Assembly (NCBI GenBank): GCA_937135995.1
Contig: CAKZOF010000383.1
Location: forward strand, 1-5,407
DNA from: an uncultured Pyrinomonas sp.
GTDB lineage: Bacteria > Acidobacteriota > Blastocatellia > Pyrinomonadales > Pyrinomonadaceae
Direction: 5' to 3'
Length of the DNA: 5,407 nt
Part shown: positions 5,031 through 5,407 of the stretch, one piece after another
How the letters are laid out: each line of letters starts with the position of its first letter
How positions within the stretch are numbered: position 1 is the stretch's first letter
Notes under the pieces: model-generated
Seen by the model: the letters and a program-made list of their open reading frames with translations, nothing else
Database searches by the model: none
Told to the model about the DNA's origin: nothing
Program-made: the position numbers and the translations under genes

Positions 5031-5407
5031 ATGTTGCGGAAATTCAAAGGGGTGCGCCGCGTCGTAATCACAGGCATCGGGTGCGTTACGCCCATCGGCA
5101 TCGGGCGCGAAGCTTTCTGGCGCGCGTTGCTGGCAGGCACAAGCGGCGTGCGGCGCATCGAAAGCTTCGATGTCTCTTCGTCTCCGGTGAAGATCGCTGC
5201 CGACGTGCGCGGTTTCGACTGGGAGCGAGAGCTGGCGCCGCGCGACCGACGGCACGTGGCACGCACGGTGCCGCTTGCGCTGGCCGCAGCGCGCGAAGCG
5301 CTAGCCGACGCGCGGCTTCAGCCGACGGACCTCGACCTAGCTGAGCGTCGCGCTTTCGGCATCGTGCTGGGAACGGGCGGCGGCGGATTGGCGTTCACCG
5401 AGCAGCA
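5031..5407 (+). CDS. fabF: Beta-ketoacyl-ACP synthase II-like protein (partial, N-terminal 125 residues)
   Basis: FabF condenses malonyl-ACP with acyl-ACP in cytosolic type II fatty acid elongation. The visible 125 residues begin MLRKFKGVRRVVITGIGCVTPIG, and VVITGIGCVTPIG (11-23) is the standard N-terminal strand-loop of FabF/FabB. LLAGTSGVRRIESFD (about 34-48) and the VLGTGGGGLAF stretch (about 112-122) are also in family positions. The catalytic Cys, about residue 165, and the two His residues lie beyond the right edge. ATG 5031 has GAGG 11 bases upstream, and an in-frame stop at 4977 limits any extension. GTG 5052 is possible but has its purine-rich site directly adjacent. The glycine-rich GTGGGG differs from the more common GTGIGG, so a specialised FabF-like or polyketide-type ketosynthase is possible. 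The symbol is less sure than the family. Confidence 0.87.
   Translation, partial: MLRKFKGVRRVVITGIGCVTPIGIGREAFWRALLAGTSGVRRIESFDVSSSPVKIAADVRGFDWERELAPRDRRHVARTVPLALAAAREALADARLQPTDLDLAERRAFGIVLGTGGGGLAFTEQ

Noticed and set aside
4695..5255. N-terminal extension of the M16 peptidase to 610 residues
   Set aside because: The extension runs through the divergent spacer and into the fabF-like gene on the opposite strand. It has no recognisable domain, and the peptidase family starts near the ATG at 4694.
4976..5344. Small plus-strand protein beginning MKTGLFVSSETADRGEYG
   Set aside because: After about 18 residues it runs in the wrong frame through the fabF-like gene and becomes Arg/His-rich. 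It has no recognisable ribosome site, so it is treated as a shadow frame.

Overview
The window is a piece of an ordinary, compact, GC-rich bacterial chromosome (about 60% G+C by eye, not counted). It carries housekeeping genes and no mobile element, CRISPR array, rRNA or tRNA. A stand-alone PurS next to PurQ shows the three-part FGAM synthase (PurS/PurQ/PurL) used by Gram-positives, alphaproteobacteria, cyanobacteria and many uncultured phyla, which rules out the large single-chain PurL of enterobacteria and relatives. The mix of de novo purine genes, a WalJ/YycJ-type metallo-beta-lactamase fold exonuclease, an M16 peptidase, a DUF4870 membrane protein and a FabF-type ketosynthase would suit several bacterial phyla. 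I cannot name the organism.

Layout from left to right: the 5' part of purQ (minus, runs off the left edge); purS (minus, overlapping purQ by 4 bases); a 270-base divergent spacer with possible back-to-back promoters and two palindromes; a small DUF4870 membrane protein gene (plus); purB (minus), whose end lies only 11 bases from the end of the DUF4870 gene; a 119-base gap with an imperfect 52-base hairpin; a walJ/yycJ-like gene (minus); an M16 zinc peptidase gene (minus, 14 bases upstream of walJ); a 336-base divergent spacer with possible promoters for both sides; and the 5' part of a fabF-like ketosynthase gene (plus, runs off the right edge).

How the genes relate: the M16 peptidase, walJ and purB genes lie in one direction and could be one transcript, with the 119-base gap as a possible internal control point. 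purS-purQ is a second, translationally coupled minus-strand unit that probably continues into purL beyond the left edge. PurS and PurQ act at the FGAR to FGAM step. PurB acts at the SAICAR to AICAR step and again at adenylosuccinate to AMP. The DUF4870 gene is the one gene of the purine block that points the other way, between purB and purS, where other genomes often have purC. The fabF-like gene starts an independent rightward unit, presumably for fatty acid synthesis.

I found no convincing new biological system. The points worth a second look are regulatory: the divergent purS/DUF4870 spacer, the purB leader hairpin, the inverted repeat in front of the M16 gene, and the placement of the DUF4870 gene inside a purine cluster.
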